Notes: generated by a model not told the origin, from the letters alone. A DNA stretch of 36,336 nt from an uncultured Spartobacteria bacterium (GCA_903933715.1 CAIZLD010000059.1:1-36336), one strand, 5' to 3'; shown: positions 8,301-16,712, numbered from the stretch's first letter. Numbers and translations are program-made.

Positions 8301-10190
8301 TCACTGTTTTGGGACTTCGGGCTCGTTTTCCAGGTCTGATAAAGAGAGAGTCCGGCGTTCCCCTATGTTTGGTTCAAGGAAAGCCCCCCCGCCAAGCGCC
8401 TGGGCGGCGGCTTCGCACTTTTTCGCGCTCTCTTCCTCGCCGATCAATCGCTGGTGCGCCGCGTAATAAGAGTAAAGGATTCCAAGATTCGGGTCTTGCG
8501 CCACGGCTTGCCGATACGCTTCATCCGCTTCTTCAAACCGGGTCAGCCCATCGAGCGATTGCCCCAGCCGGACCCACAAATTCTCGTCCTGAGGGAAATA
8601 TTCGAGCCCCTTGCGGTAGGCTGCGATCGCTTCTTCATAATGCGGTTCGCTCAAGGAGAAATTAGGCATTCTTTGGGCGATCAGCCGCGCCGCTTCCCCC
8701 CGGTAGAAGTAGGGCCGGGGGTTGCCGGGATCGGCCTGGATCGCTTTCTGCGCCAGTTCGGATACTTCGTCATACCGGTGGGCTCTGAGGGCCAGGCGCG
8801 ACTGGTTGGCCCAGCGTTCGTTGGGGTATTTGAGGGCAACGCTCACGAGCAACCCGAGCCCCAGCACGGCCAAAACTCCACGCAGGGAAGTTTGTAAGAG
8901 GGCGGGTTTTTCTCCCCAATCGTTCCCCGGCGATGCGAGAATCCCGAAAACAAACGCAAAAAGCAGCGCGTTGCCGGGGATATGCAGGTTGAAATCGACC
9001 ACCGAGTGCGCGCCGATGGCGGCCACGGCCCCCAGGCAAGCAAGCGTCAGGGCGAGGGTGTCGCTGCAAACGGTTTCCGGGCTGTGACAAAGACGTCCCC
9101 GCGCGACTTCACGCGCTGTCCGAAGCCCCGCGCCGAGGTGGATTCCCAGAAAAGCGAGCGCGAGCGCACTCCCGATAATCCCGTATTCGGCCAGCATTTC
9201 CAGATAATCGCTGTGGGCATGCTCCGGATCGGCCTGGATTTGCGGCCGCCGGAAAAGCCGTCCGTAGTAGAGATGAGTCCCCGAGCCGGTCCCGACGAGC
9301 GGGCTCAATTTGAATTGGTCGAGCGTTGCGAGCCAGTTGAAGCGGCGGACGTCCTCGGTGGAATGAGCCAAATCGTTCAGTCGTCCACGGATCAGGCCGC
9401 TCTGGACCAAAAGCAGACTTAAGATGCTGAAAACCGCGACCAGGACCGCGGCGGTTCCCAATGACACAACCCGGAGCCGTTGTCGGTTCACAATCCGCAC
9501 CACCCAGAGCGAGAGTCCCGCAAAGACGAGCAACGAAAAAGTGCTGCTCAAATAACCGCCCCGGCTCATGCTCATGATGACCCCCGCGTAGCAGGTCAGG
9601 ACGAGATAGGCGGCGAGCAGCTTGGCGACCATCCGGCATCGGCTCCAAAAGGTAATGCTCAGCGCAAAAAGAGCCATCGCTTCCAAGTACCCGGCCATGT
9701 GATTGGAACAAATCAGAAGCCCGCTGGCGCGGTAATTCAATTTTGGTTCAACGTAAAACCCGGTATAAGATAAATAGCCGTTTTGGCCGGTTTTGAAATG
9801 GAATGCGCCCACCGCCGCATGCACAACCGCCACCGCGAGCAACGCCCCGACGATCCAGAAGCGATAGCGCGATTGGGTGAGGTAAAGGGCGGTCATCAGA
9901 TAGACTGCCAGGCATGCGGCGGCGAGATAGGCATCAGAGCGGGCAAGGTAGGCGTTGGGGGAAAAACAGGCCCGCACGAGCACATAGCCTGCCAAGAGGA
10001 GGGCCGTCGCGATACAGCCGCTGGAGAGTCGATGAACCGGCGGCTCACGGCGAAGGGAGATCAGGGAACCCAAGGCGGTCAGACCGATCATCGCGTAGCC
10101 CGGGAAGCTGTAAGCCAATTGCGCCCCCCCAACCAGGAATTGCGTAAGCACCAGGGCGGCGGCCAAAAGGAGAGAGTAAAGGGGGATCAC
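8301..10190 (-). CDS. O-antigen ligase/polymerase-like membrane protein with C-terminal TPRs
   Basis: The 629-residue protein belongs to the Wzy_C/O-antigen ligase family, which joins or polymerises glycans on the periplasmic face of the inner membrane. About a dozen hydrophobic segments span residues 1-455. The Wzy_C region includes the conserved SRGGYLS (209-215) and a long periplasmic loop with PLVGTGSGTHLYYG (297-310) and HAHSDYLEMLAEYG (324-337). Residues 460-600 form three or so TPR helices, e.g. around EEAIAAYRKGLEYFPQDENLW and EEADEAYRQAVAQDPN. Such fusions also occur in exopolysaccharide and glycoprotein ligases, so the acceptor is unknown. The start is GTG at 10190. No glycosyltransferase cluster surrounds it. 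Confidence 0.85.
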   Translation of the reverse strand: MIPLYSLLLAAALVLTQFLVGGAQLAYSFPGYAMIGLTALGSLISLRREPPVHRLSSGCIATALLLAGYVLVRACFSPNAYLARSDAYLAAACLAVYLMTALYLTQSRYRFWIVGALLAVAVVHAAVGAFHFKTGQNGYLSYTGFYVEPKLNYRASGLLICSNHMAGYLEAMALFALSITFWSRCRMVAKLLAAYLVLTCYAGVIMSMSRGGYLSSTFSLLVFAGLSLWVVRIVNRQRLRVVSLGTAAVLVAVFSILSLLLVQSGLIRGRLNDLAHSTEDVRRFNWLATLDQFKLSPLVGTGSGTHLYYGRLFRRPQIQADPEHAHSDYLEMLAEYGIIGSALALAFLGIHLGAGLRTAREVARGRLCHSPETVCSDTLALTLACLGAVAAIGAHSVVDFNLHIPGNALLFAFVFGILASPGNDWGEKPALLQTSLRGVLAVLGLGLLVSVALKYPNERWANQSRLALRAHRYDEVSELAQKAIQADPGNPRPYFYRGEAARLIAQRMPNFSLSEPHYEEAIAAYRKGLEYFPQDENLWVRLGQSLDGLTRFEEADEAYRQAVAQDPNLGILYSYYAAHQRLIGEEESAKKCEAAAQALGGGAFLEPNIGERRTLSLSDLENEPEVPKQ

Positions 10191-10281
10191 AGCGGGACAC
10201 TGTTACAAAAAGAAATGCGACTCCGCAATCGCGGGTTCTTGCTCATTGCGGGATAAAAGGCGAGGATGCCTTTTTGCCCCG

Positions 10282-11514
10282 ATGAACGATGCGCTCTCTC
10301 CATTCCTTTCCCGCCTGCGCTCCAGCCTGGACGACGGCTCTTTGGTCCAATTGACGTTGGGCCACCCGTCGGCCCCGGCCAGCCCTTTGCGCAAGCTGCT
10401 CATCCGCCCGGTTACGATCCGGGGCGAAATGCGCCTCGGGGTGGTCAGCCGGTTCGTGACCCGCGATGAAACTAAAAATTACCCGTTCCCGGAAGCCGTC
10501 GCGCTGGTGCAAGCGCGCCTGGGGAGCGAGTTTTTGAGCGCCCACCTTTTTACGCAATCCGAAGAGGTGCAGCTTGAGCTGGGAAAAAAGCACCGGTTGC
10601 GGGTGACCCAGGCGGCACGGGCGGCGGCAACGCTGGAACACGACCGCAGGCGGGTCCGGTGGGTCGCCCCCCAATCCCGTTATCTCCAGGCGCTGGAAGT
10701 CACCGACTCGCGCGGCAAGGTGCGGGAGCGGATGGGGGACAAGTTCCGGCAGATCGAACGGTTCGTCGATTTGCTCGCCTCGGCTTTTCACGAAAGCACC
10801 CTCGCCGGGCTGGATCGTCCGTTGGTGATGGCCGACATGGGGTCCGGCAAAGGGTATCTTACGTTCGCCGCCTACGATTATTTTGAACGGGTGGAAAAGA
10901 TGGCCGCCCAGGTGACCGGCGTGGAATCCCGGGACGATTTGACCCGCCTCTGCAACCGGGTCGCCCAGGAATGCGGCTTTAGCGGGTTGCGCTTTGTTTG
11001 CAGCCCGATTGCCGATTATCCGCTCCCCGCGCTGGACATTTTGGTGGCGCTCCACGCCTGCAACACCGCCACCGACGACGCCCTCTATGCCGGGGTTCGC
11101 GCCAACGCCGCGATCATCCTCGCCGCTCCGTGCTGCCACAAGGAGGCGCGGCCGCAGGTCGATCACGCCAAAGCCGCCGAGCCGTTGCGCGATCTGCTGC
11201 GACACGGGCTTTTTGCCGAACGCCACGCCGAGATGGCAACCGACGCGCTCCGCGCTCTTTTATTGGAACGGGCCGGCTATCGCGTGCGGGTAAGCGAGTT
11301 TGTGGCGGCGGAACATACCGCGAAAAATGTGATGTTGATCGCGACCCGGCGGCGCACTCCGCTCCCGCCGGAGGCGATCGCCGACTTCGACCAGCGCATT
11401 GCGCAACTGAAAACTTTTTATGGAATCCAACACCACCGGCTCGAACAACTTCTTATGGACGGACGTCAACTGGAAGGCTCTGGAGCGTCTCCGGTGCCGC
11501 TTCCTGAGCTTTAG
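10282..11514 (+). CDS. SAM-dependent methyltransferase (Methyltransf_32-like)
   Basis: This 410-residue protein (from the ATG at 10282; the frame also opens at a TTG at 10246) has a class I Rossmann methyltransferase domain. The SAM-binding motif ADMGSGKGYLTF is at about 186-197. The later DILVALHACNTATDDAL and the APCCHKE motif (about 283-289) are typical of the Methyltransf_32/METTL25-like group. The N-terminal 170 residues are rich in basic and helical sequence and may bind RNA; this is inferred. The target is unknown. Its 3' end overlaps the next methyltransferase gene by 95 bp in a different frame, suggesting coupled expression. Confidence 0.82.
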   Translation: MNDALSPFLSRLRSSLDDGSLVQLTLGHPSAPASPLRKLLIRPVTIRGEMRLGVVSRFVTRDETKNYPFPEAVALVQARLGSEFLSAHLFTQSEEVQLELGKKHRLRVTQAARAAATLEHDRRRVRWVAPQSRYLQALEVTDSRGKVRERMGDKFRQIERFVDLLASAFHESTLAGLDRPLVMADMGSGKGYLTFAAYDYFERVEKMAAQVTGVESRDDLTRLCNRVAQECGFSGLRFVCSPIADYPLPALDILVALHACNTATDDALYAGVRANAAIILAAPCCHKEARPQVDHAKAAEPLRDLLRHGLFAERHAEMATDALRALLLERAGYRVRVSEFVAAEHTAKNVMLIATRRRTPLPPEAIADFDQRIAQLKTFYGIQHHRLEQLLMDGRQLEGSGASPVPLPEL

Positions 11515-12442
11515 CGAGCCCGCCGCCGCGCCGGATCGCAGCGACTACTGGGGCTCCCATAGCGAGCTGGCCAGCTACGATTTCACCTTTGGCGAACGGA
11601 TCGGCTGGAAATGGGATACCGTGATCGCTGAACTCAAGGTGCGCGGCTGGACCCCGCCCGAGGGGACCGCGCTTGACTGGGGGTGCGGCACCGGCGTGGC
11701 CGGTCTGCGCGTCGCCCAAGCCTGGCCGGAGGCGGTGCAATTTCTGCGAGTCAGCGACCGTTCCAACCCGGCCCAGCGTTTCGCCGCTAAGAAGGCGACC
11801 TCCACGGGCATCGCGGTGCAATCCGCCGCTACGGCAGGGGATGCCGCGCCCAATTTGCTGGTCATCAGCCATGTGCTCAACGAACTGACCCCGGATGCGC
11901 TGGAAAATCTCCTCGCGCTGGCCGAACGGGCCGAAGCGGTGCTTTGGGTGGAGCCGGGCACCTTCACGGTGAGCCGCCAGCTCGTCGCCGTCAGGGAACG
12001 GCTCAAGGAACGCTTCCGCGTGATTGCCCCCTGCACCCATCGGCAAGCGTGCGGTTTGGCGTCGCCCGGCAGCGAGCGCCACTGGTGCCATCATTTCGCT
12101 AAAATCCCCGGTTTTGTTCACACCGACCCGGGTTGGGGACGGTTCAGCCGGACCTTGAAGGTCGATTTAAGCACCCTCCCGATGAGCTTTCTGGTGCTCG
12201 ACCGCCGCCCGGCAGCGCTCGCCGCCCCGGAGCAAAGTAGTGAGGCGCGCATTCTGGGAGAGCCCCGTTATTACAAGGGGTTTTCGAAAATCCTGAGCTG
12301 CCAGGCCGACGGCGTCAGCGAGCTGATCTTGCAAAAACGGGACGTCTCCGAGTTGCTCAAAGCGATGAAAAAAGATCCCGGCTCGCTCTATCGCTGGGAG
12401 CGCGACGGTGAGAAGATCCGCTCCGGCGAGAGGATTTTCTAA
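11420..12442 (+). CDS. Rsm22/METTL17-like methyltransferase with four-cysteine site
   Basis: The 340-residue protein matches the Rsm22 family, linked to assembly of the ribosomal small subunit. The SAM motif LDWGCGTGVAG is at 85-95, followed by ISHVLNEL (149-156), VEPGT (177-181) and APCTHRQACG (203-212). C205, C211, C223 and C294 fit the ligand order reported for the iron-sulfur cluster of METTL17, with the diagnostic CxxxxxC spacing of the first pair. The start at 11420 lies inside the preceding methyltransferase gene (95-bp overlap). No other ATG precedes the conserved part of the frame. Whether it methylates RNA or acts only as an assembly factor cannot be told from sequence. Confidence 0.8.
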   Translation: MESNTTGSNNFLWTDVNWKALERLRCRFLSFSEPAAAPDRSDYWGSHSELASYDFTFGERIGWKWDTVIAELKVRGWTPPEGTALDWGCGTGVAGLRVAQAWPEAVQFLRVSDRSNPAQRFAAKKATSTGIAVQSAATAGDAAPNLLVISHVLNELTPDALENLLALAERAEAVLWVEPGTFTVSRQLVAVRERLKERFRVIAPCTHRQACGLASPGSERHWCHHFAKIPGFVHTDPGWGRFSRTLKVDLSTLPMSFLVLDRRPAALAAPEQSSEARILGEPRYYKGFSKILSCQADGVSELILQKRDVSELLKAMKKDPGSLYRWERDGEKIRSGERIF

Positions 12443-12457
12443 TAGCCATCCCGGGGT

Positions 12458-12655
12458 GCCGGGCTTCAGCCGGCATTCTCCTTTGCCACCAGCTTCAGCT
12501 GGTGGTCTAGATGCAACCCCGATGCCCCAGCCGGCTTCAGCCGGGCTTTTCCTTTTCACAGGAGAAGCCCGGCTGAAGCCGGCTCAAGAACTTGCCCGGC
12601 GGCGCACCACCGGCTGAAGCCGGTGGCAAAGCGGATTTGCCGGCTAAAGCCCGGC
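12458..12655. repeat. 198-bp symmetric palindrome built of six hairpins
   Basis: Hairpins lie at 12458-12474, 12486-12505 and 12529-12552 (cores GCTTCAGC) and, mirrored, at 12561-12584, 12607-12626 and 12639-12655 (cores GCTGAAGC or GCTAAAGC). Pair sums of coordinates are constant to within one base, so the array is symmetric about 12556. The two central arms are 24 bp long with one mismatch. The element fills most of the space between the Rsm22-like and DUF1844 genes. Confidence 0.85.
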
Positions 12656-12786
12656 ATGGGAACCCAACAGCACGGGGGGATTTACGGAAAACTTTTTCAT
12701 AGGCTTCCCCTCGTCCTTTCCTCCGCCGCGGTTTTCGAAAACTTGCCGCTTGAAGGGGGCTCGTCCCTCCGGTACAGATTAAAGCA
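12656..12786. other. Spacer upstream of the DUF1844 gene
   Basis: About 130 bp without a gene, containing a small inverted TTTTCGAAAA at about 12732-12741. It must hold the promoter of the downstream LPS/PTS gene run, if that run has one start. I could not identify convincing -35/-10 boxes. Confidence 0.3.
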
Positions 12787-13095
12787 ATGGCCGAAGTCCA
12801 AACCACCACCGTTTCCGGCGAAATGACGCTCCGTTTTATCGAATTCGTGCGAATGCACTCGCAAAACGCCTCGTTTTGCCTCGGGTTAATCCCCCTTCCT
12901 CAAACCGGCAAACCCCAGGTAAACCTTCCGGTCGCTCGCGTTTTGATCGAACAGCTTGAAGCCATTGCTGTCAAAACCCGCGGCAACCTTTCGCAGGAAG
13001 AACAAACAGTCCTCAACAACGCCATTTCCACCCTGCAAACGGCTTACCGGCAGGCTCAATCCAACACCACCTCCTCCGGTCAACCGGCGGTCTAA
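12787..13095 (+). CDS. DUF1844 family small protein
   Basis: This 102-residue cytosolic protein has the DUF1844 pattern. An N-terminal helix (TLRFIEFVRMHSQNASFCLG) is followed by a short loop with IPLPQTGKPQVNLPVARVLIEQL, then the KTRGNLSQEEQTVLNNAISTLQTAY helix pair. There are no catalytic residues and the family function is unknown. The last residues are Ser/Thr/Gln-rich and probably disordered. It sits 11 bp before kdsA and may share its transcript. DUF1844 genes often lie beside unrelated housekeeping genes, so the neighbourhood says little. Confidence 0.8.
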   Translation: MAEVQTTTVSGEMTLRFIEFVRMHSQNASFCLGLIPLPQTGKPQVNLPVARVLIEQLEAIAVKTRGNLSQEEQTVLNNAISTLQTAYRQAQSNTTSSGQPAV

Positions 13096-13106
13096 CTCTC
13101 TCTCCC

Positions 13107-13928
13107 ATGCCAGCCCAGTCGATCAAAATCGGGAAACTCACCCTTGGCGGAAAACGGCCTCTCTTCATCCTCGGCCCATGCGTGATGGAAAGCGAAAAGT
13201 TCACGCGCCGGATGGCCCGCAAACTCAAGGCCGTCTGCGATGCCGCAGGCGCTCAATTCATCTTCAAGGCTTCCTATGACAAGGCCAACCGGACCTCGGT
13301 CGATTCGTTCCGGGGGATGCCGGTCCGCGAAGGGTGTCAGTTGCTCGCTGACATCGGGGCGGAACTCGGTGTGCCGGTCACAACCGACATCCACTCCCCG
13401 CACGAAGCGGAAATCGCCGGGGAATGGATCGACGTACTCCAAATCCCCGCCTTCCTCTGCCGCCAGACCGATCTGATCCAGGCGGCGGCGGAAACCGGGC
13501 GCGTGGTGAACGTCAAAAAAGGGCAATTCCTCGCCCCTTGGGACATGAAAAACGTCGCCAAAAAGCTCGAACGCTACGGCTGCCCAAAAAAATTCTTTTT
13601 CACCGAACGCGGCGTCAGTTTTGGCTATAATAATCTTGTCGCCGACATGCGTTCGCTGTATTGGTTGCGTGAAGGCGGTTACTTGGTCATGTTTGACGCG
13701 ACTCACTCCGTTCAGCGCCCCGGCGGTGCGGGAGACAAGACGGCCGGCGACGGCATTCTCGCCCCGGTTCTTGCGCGAGCCGCGGTTGCCGCAGGCTGCG
13801 ATGGCGTTTTTATCGAAACCCACGAAAATCCGGCCAAAGCCCTCTCCGACGGCCCCAATCAAATTCCGCTGGCCCATTTGCCTGCGCTGCTTAAGAAGTT
13901 GTGTGCGATTCATGAATTGGCACGCTAA
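13107..13928 (+). CDS. kdsA: 3-deoxy-8-phosphooctulonate synthase (Kdo-8-P synthase)
   Basis: KdsA condenses phosphoenolpyruvate with arabinose 5-phosphate to Kdo 8-phosphate, the precursor of the LPS inner-core sugar. The protein has 273 residues. Visible motifs are LGPCVMES (22-29), FKASYDKANRTS, TDIHSPHEAE, VNVKKGQFLAPWDM and DATHSVQRPGG. The cysteine in LGPCVMES (C25) occupies the position that is Cys in metal-dependent enzymes and Asn in the E. coli type, which suggests the metallo class. It begins the block that continues with LPS export genes, 4 bp before the lptC-like start. Confidence 0.96.
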   Translation: MPAQSIKIGKLTLGGKRPLFILGPCVMESEKFTRRMARKLKAVCDAAGAQFIFKASYDKANRTSVDSFRGMPVREGCQLLADIGAELGVPVTTDIHSPHEAEIAGEWIDVLQIPAFLCRQTDLIQAAAETGRVVNVKKGQFLAPWDMKNVAKKLERYGCPKKFFFTERGVSFGYNNLVADMRSLYWLREGGYLVMFDATHSVQRPGGAGDKTAGDGILAPVLARAAVAAGCDGVFIETHENPAKALSDGPNQIPLAHLPALLKKLCAIHELAR

Positions 13929-13932
13929 CCCG

Positions 13933-14484
13933 ATGTCTGGTTTGACCTCCATACCCCGCGCCACCCTCGCGGCAGCCTTGGCCGGGAGTCTTCTGTTTTT
14001 CGGAGCCCCCGGCGCGGAGGCTAAAACCAAAAAATCGAAGAAAACAGCGGTTGCCAAGCCGACTCCCGAAAACGGCGAGAAATCGTTCGAGGTTCCAATC
14101 CCGATCAACCACTCTGCCAAGGGGGTCCGCATCCCGATCTATAACCCCGAGGGAGCCCTGCAAATGATTTTTGAGAGTGAAGTCGCCTTCCGGGTCGATG
14201 AGCAGCAGCTCAAGATGACCGATCTCAAAATCGCCACTTACACCGAGGGAAAACCGGAGATGTCCATTGAGATGCCCAACGGCTTTTTCAATCTAAAAAC
14301 CCGCATCCTTTCCAGCACCGAACCGGTCACCATCCGGCGTCCCGACCTGGAACTGACCGGCTCCCACATGACCTTCGACACGCAAACGCGGATGGGTAAA
14401 TTTACCGGCCCCGTTCGCATGCTTGTCTACAATATCAAAACTGAAAACGCGCCCAATCCGCCGCAAGAACCGCCTCGTGAATAG
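13933..14484 (+). CDS. LptC-like LPS export protein
   Basis: LptC passes LPS from the LptBFG extractor to LptA in the periplasm. This 183-residue protein starts at the ATG at 13933, 4 bp after kdsA. It has an N-terminal hydrophobic segment (about 9-30) ending in GAEAK, which looks like a cleavable signal peptide rather than the membrane anchor of classical LptC. The remainder has the beta-strand periodicity expected for the OstA/LptC jellyroll (YNPEGALQMIFESEVAFR, LTGSHMTFDTQTRMGKFTGPVRM). Position directly before lptA-like and lptB supports the call; sequence alone is weak. The open frame extends upstream to 13621, but that part is a shadow of kdsA. Confidence 0.7.
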   Translation: MSGLTSIPRATLAAALAGSLLFFGAPGAEAKTKKSKKTAVAKPTPENGEKSFEVPIPINHSAKGVRIPIYNPEGALQMIFESEVAFRVDEQQLKMTDLKIATYTEGKPEMSIEMPNGFFNLKTRILSSTEPVTIRRPDLELTGSHMTFDTQTRMGKFTGPVRMLVYNIKTENAPNPPQEPPRE

Positions 14485-15193
14485 AATCCAACTCCGCCAT
14501 TTTACCCTCGCCGCCGCCTTGGTTGCGCTATTTGCCGCCGCACCCGGGCTGAAAGCTCAGACCGGCTTTGTCGTCAACGCCCAAACCGGCCTGGAACTGG
14601 ACAACGCCACCGCAAAGCCAGCCGAGAAAAAAACCAAAACGGCGACTCCCAGGGACGAAAAGAAAGCGACCGAGATCACCTGTTCCGGGGAGACCCTCTT
14701 TGATGTCAAAGCGGGCCAGGCCGTTTTCGTCAAGGAGGTCAAAATCGCCGACCCCCAGTTTGCCCTTAGCGCCGATAAACTGACCGTTTTTCTCAAAAAA
14801 GCGATCAAGCCGGAGGCCAAAACGGAGTCTAAACCAGAGGTCACCCCCACCCGGAAGCCGGATGCCGGCCCCGGAAGCGGGCTCGACCGGGCCGTTGCCG
14901 AAGGAAACGTCGTGATCACCCAGGATAAAGTGGACGAAAAAACCGGCGAAATCACCCACTACATTGGCAAAGGGGCAAAAGCGGATTACAATGCTTTATC
15001 GGGCGAAATGACGCTCTCTGGATGGCCGCAAATCCAGCAAGGGCTTAACAATCAGGTCGCAACCGAAGAGGGAACGGTCATGATCATGAACAAAGACGGG
15101 CACCTCCGCACCGTGGGGCGCAGCAAAACCGTCATCCAGGCCGAAGCCAAACCGTCCAAATCCGAAAAACCGTCCCCCTCGCAAGTCCCGTGA
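14477..15193 (+). CDS. lptA: LptA/OstA-like periplasmic LPS transport protein
   Basis: LptA forms the periplasmic bridge for LPS. From the GTG at 14477, which overlaps the lptC-like stop by 8 bp, the protein has 238 residues. It begins with a clear signal peptide (RIQLRHFTLAAALVALF, likely cleaved after GLKA). An upstream TTG (14423) would place about 18 basic residues before it. The body has OstA-type strands: ITCSGETLFDVKAGQAVFV, VAEGNVVITQDK, GKGAKADYNALSGEMTLSG. A charged Lys/Glu-rich insert (about 40-55) and a Lys/Pro/Ser-rich tail look disordered. The gene ends in a GTGA overlap with lptB. Confidence 0.78.
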   Translation: MNRIQLRHFTLAAALVALFAAAPGLKAQTGFVVNAQTGLELDNATAKPAEKKTKTATPRDEKKATEITCSGETLFDVKAGQAVFVKEVKIADPQFALSADKLTVFLKKAIKPEAKTESKPEVTPTRKPDAGPGSGLDRAVAEGNVVITQDKVDEKTGEITHYIGKGAKADYNALSGEMTLSGWPQIQQGLNNQVATEEGTVMIMNKDGHLRTVGRSKTVIQAEAKPSKSEKPSPSQVP

Positions 15194-15972
15194 GCAACGC
15201 TTCCATCATTTCCGAACCGTCAGACGCCGCGGCCTCCAGCGCGGTCATCGAACCGATCCTTCGAACCGAGAAGCTCGTTAAAATCTACGGCGGCCGCGCC
15301 GTGGTCAACGGGGTCGATCTACAGATCCGGCCCGGTGAAGTGGTAGGGGTGCTCGGCCCCAATGGAGCCGGGAAAACCACCACTTTTTACATGGTCGTCG
15401 GCCTCGTGCGCCCCAACGGCGGGCGGGTGATCTTCCAGGGCCGGGACGTGACCGATTACCCGATGTACCGCCGGGCCCGGATGGGGATGGGATACCTGCC
15501 CCAGGAAGAGTCGATTTTCCGCAAACTCACCGTTGAGGAAAACATCATGGCGATCCTGGAAACCACCCGGCGCAGCAAACGCGAGCGGCGCAGTCGTTGC
15601 GACGAACTTTTGTCGCAATTTGGGATCGAGCATGTCGCCAAACAGCAAGCGCTCACGTTGAGCGGCGGCGAGAAACGCCGTCTGACCATCGCCCGTTCCC
15701 TGGTCAGCAACCCGAGCCTGCTCATGCTTGACGAACCGTTCAGCGGCGTTGATCCGATTGCCGTCGCCGACGTCCAGCAAATCATCGTCGATTTGCGCAA
15801 GACCGGCCTGGCCATCTTGATCACCGACCACAACGTCCGCGAAACCCTTTCCATCGTCGATCGCGCCTACCTCGTGTTTGAAGGCCGCGTTGAGAGCGAA
15901 GGAAGCAAAGATTTTCTCGTCAACGACCCGATCAGCCGACAGCTCTATCTCGGCGAGCGTTTTTCAATGTAG
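15190..15972 (+). CDS. lptB: LPS export ABC transporter ATP-binding protein
   Basis: LptB powers extraction of LPS from the inner membrane together with LptF/LptG, which are not in this window. The protein has 260 residues with a poorly conserved 25-residue N-terminal extension. Walker A is GPNGAGKTTT, the Q-loop region is GYLPQEESIFRKLTVEEN, the signature is LSGGEKRRL, Walker B is LLMLDEPFSGVDP, and the switch histidine is in ITDHNVRETL. The FRKLTVEEN and DHNVRETL stretches are characteristic of LptB rather than general importers. The start is GTG at 15190, overlapping the lptA-like stop. Confidence 0.95.
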   Translation: MSNASIISEPSDAAASSAVIEPILRTEKLVKIYGGRAVVNGVDLQIRPGEVVGVLGPNGAGKTTTFYMVVGLVRPNGGRVIFQGRDVTDYPMYRRARMGMGYLPQEESIFRKLTVEENIMAILETTRRSKRERRSRCDELLSQFGIEHVAKQQALTLSGGEKRRLTIARSLVSNPSLLMLDEPFSGVDPIAVADVQQIIVDLRKTGLAILITDHNVRETLSIVDRAYLVFEGRVESEGSKDFLVNDPISRQLYLGERFSM

Positions 15973-15986
15973 TTCAACCCCAAATC

Positions 15987-15992
15987 AGGAGG
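15987..15992 (+). promoter_or_regulatory. Consensus Shine-Dalgarno of hpf
   Basis: AGGAGG ends 10 bp before the hpf ATG at 16003. It is the clearest ribosome-binding site in the window; many neighbouring genes have none. This points to strong translation of hpf. Confidence 0.75.
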
Positions 15993-16002
15993 AAAATACA
16001 AA

Positions 16003-16578
16003 ATGCAAGTAGCCAACGTAAATCTGCCCATCAAAGTCACCGGTCGCCATGTGGACGTCACCGAACCGATCAAGGATTACGCAATCAAGAAGGTGGAAGG
16101 GTTGCATCTCGATTACCCGCGCATTATTGAAGCCCAGGTCATCCTGGACATCCAAAAATACCGCCACCTGGCCGAAGTGATCCTCCACTGCGCCAATCAC
16201 ATCACCATTGAAGCTTCCGCCGAATCGACCGACTTGTATGCCTCCATCGACGAGGTGATGAACAAAATCGCGCAACAAATGCGCAAGTACAAGACCAAGA
16301 TCATGCGGCAAAACCGCCCCCGCCACGGCGAAATCCGGGAGATCGATTCCAAGATCCTGAACATTGAAGGATTCGCCGAAGGGGCCGAAACCGAACCGAA
16401 CCTGGTTGAAACCCTCAAATACCCGGTCAAACCGATGTATGTGGACGAAGCGGTGCTCCAACTGGAAATGTCCAGCCGGCAGTTCCTCGTCTTCCTCAAC
16501 GTCAAAACCAACAAAGTGAACATCCTCTACCGGCGTAAAGGCGAAAGCTTTGGGCTGATGGAGCCGACCGTCGATTAA
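16003..16578 (+). CDS. hpf: Ribosome hibernation promoting factor, long form
   Basis: Long HPF binds the decoding region of the 30S subunit and dimerises 70S ribosomes to 100S in slow growth. The 191 residues cover both parts. The N-terminal S30AE domain (about 1-105) has VNLPIKVTGRHVDVTEPIKDY and the basic helix MNKIAQQMRKYKTKIMRQ. The C-terminal dimerisation domain (about 128-190) has KPMYVDEAVLQLEMSSRQFLVFLNVKTNKVNILYRRKGESFGLMEP. In E. coli hpf also follows lptB, with rpoN between. Here it follows lptB directly, by 30 bp. Confidence 0.95.
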   Translation: MQVANVNLPIKVTGRHVDVTEPIKDYAIKKVEGLHLDYPRIIEAQVILDIQKYRHLAEVILHCANHITIEASAESTDLYASIDEVMNKIAQQMRKYKTKIMRQNRPRHGEIREIDSKILNIEGFAEGAETEPNLVETLKYPVKPMYVDEAVLQLEMSSRQFLVFLNVKTNKVNILYRRKGESFGLMEPTVD

Positions 16579-16597
16579 ATGAAATAAGGCAGTTCCT

Positions 16598-16648
16598 CGT
16601 TCCCAAACTCTGTTTGGGAACGCACTTGTCCGCGAAACTCCGTTTCGC
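16598..16648 (+). repeat. Two-hairpin unit, copy 3
   Basis: The first hairpin is 16598-16622 (CGTTCCCAAAC paired with GTTTGGGAACG) and the second is 16632-16648 (GCGAAAC paired with GTTTCGC). Both cores read AAACTCYGTTT. The unit is 51 bp, the same length as the copies at 31362 and 31232. Confidence 0.75.
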
Positions 16649-16712
16649 AAAGCGTGGAGGATAACTGGCGCGCTGAGTTTAAAAACAGGCGTCGGCTCCA
16701 TTGCAAGCACGG

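Noticed and set aside
13092-14132. 346-codon minus-strand ORF opposite kdsA
   Set aside because: No family resemblance, and it covers a conserved Kdo-8-P synthase and the start of the lptC-like gene.
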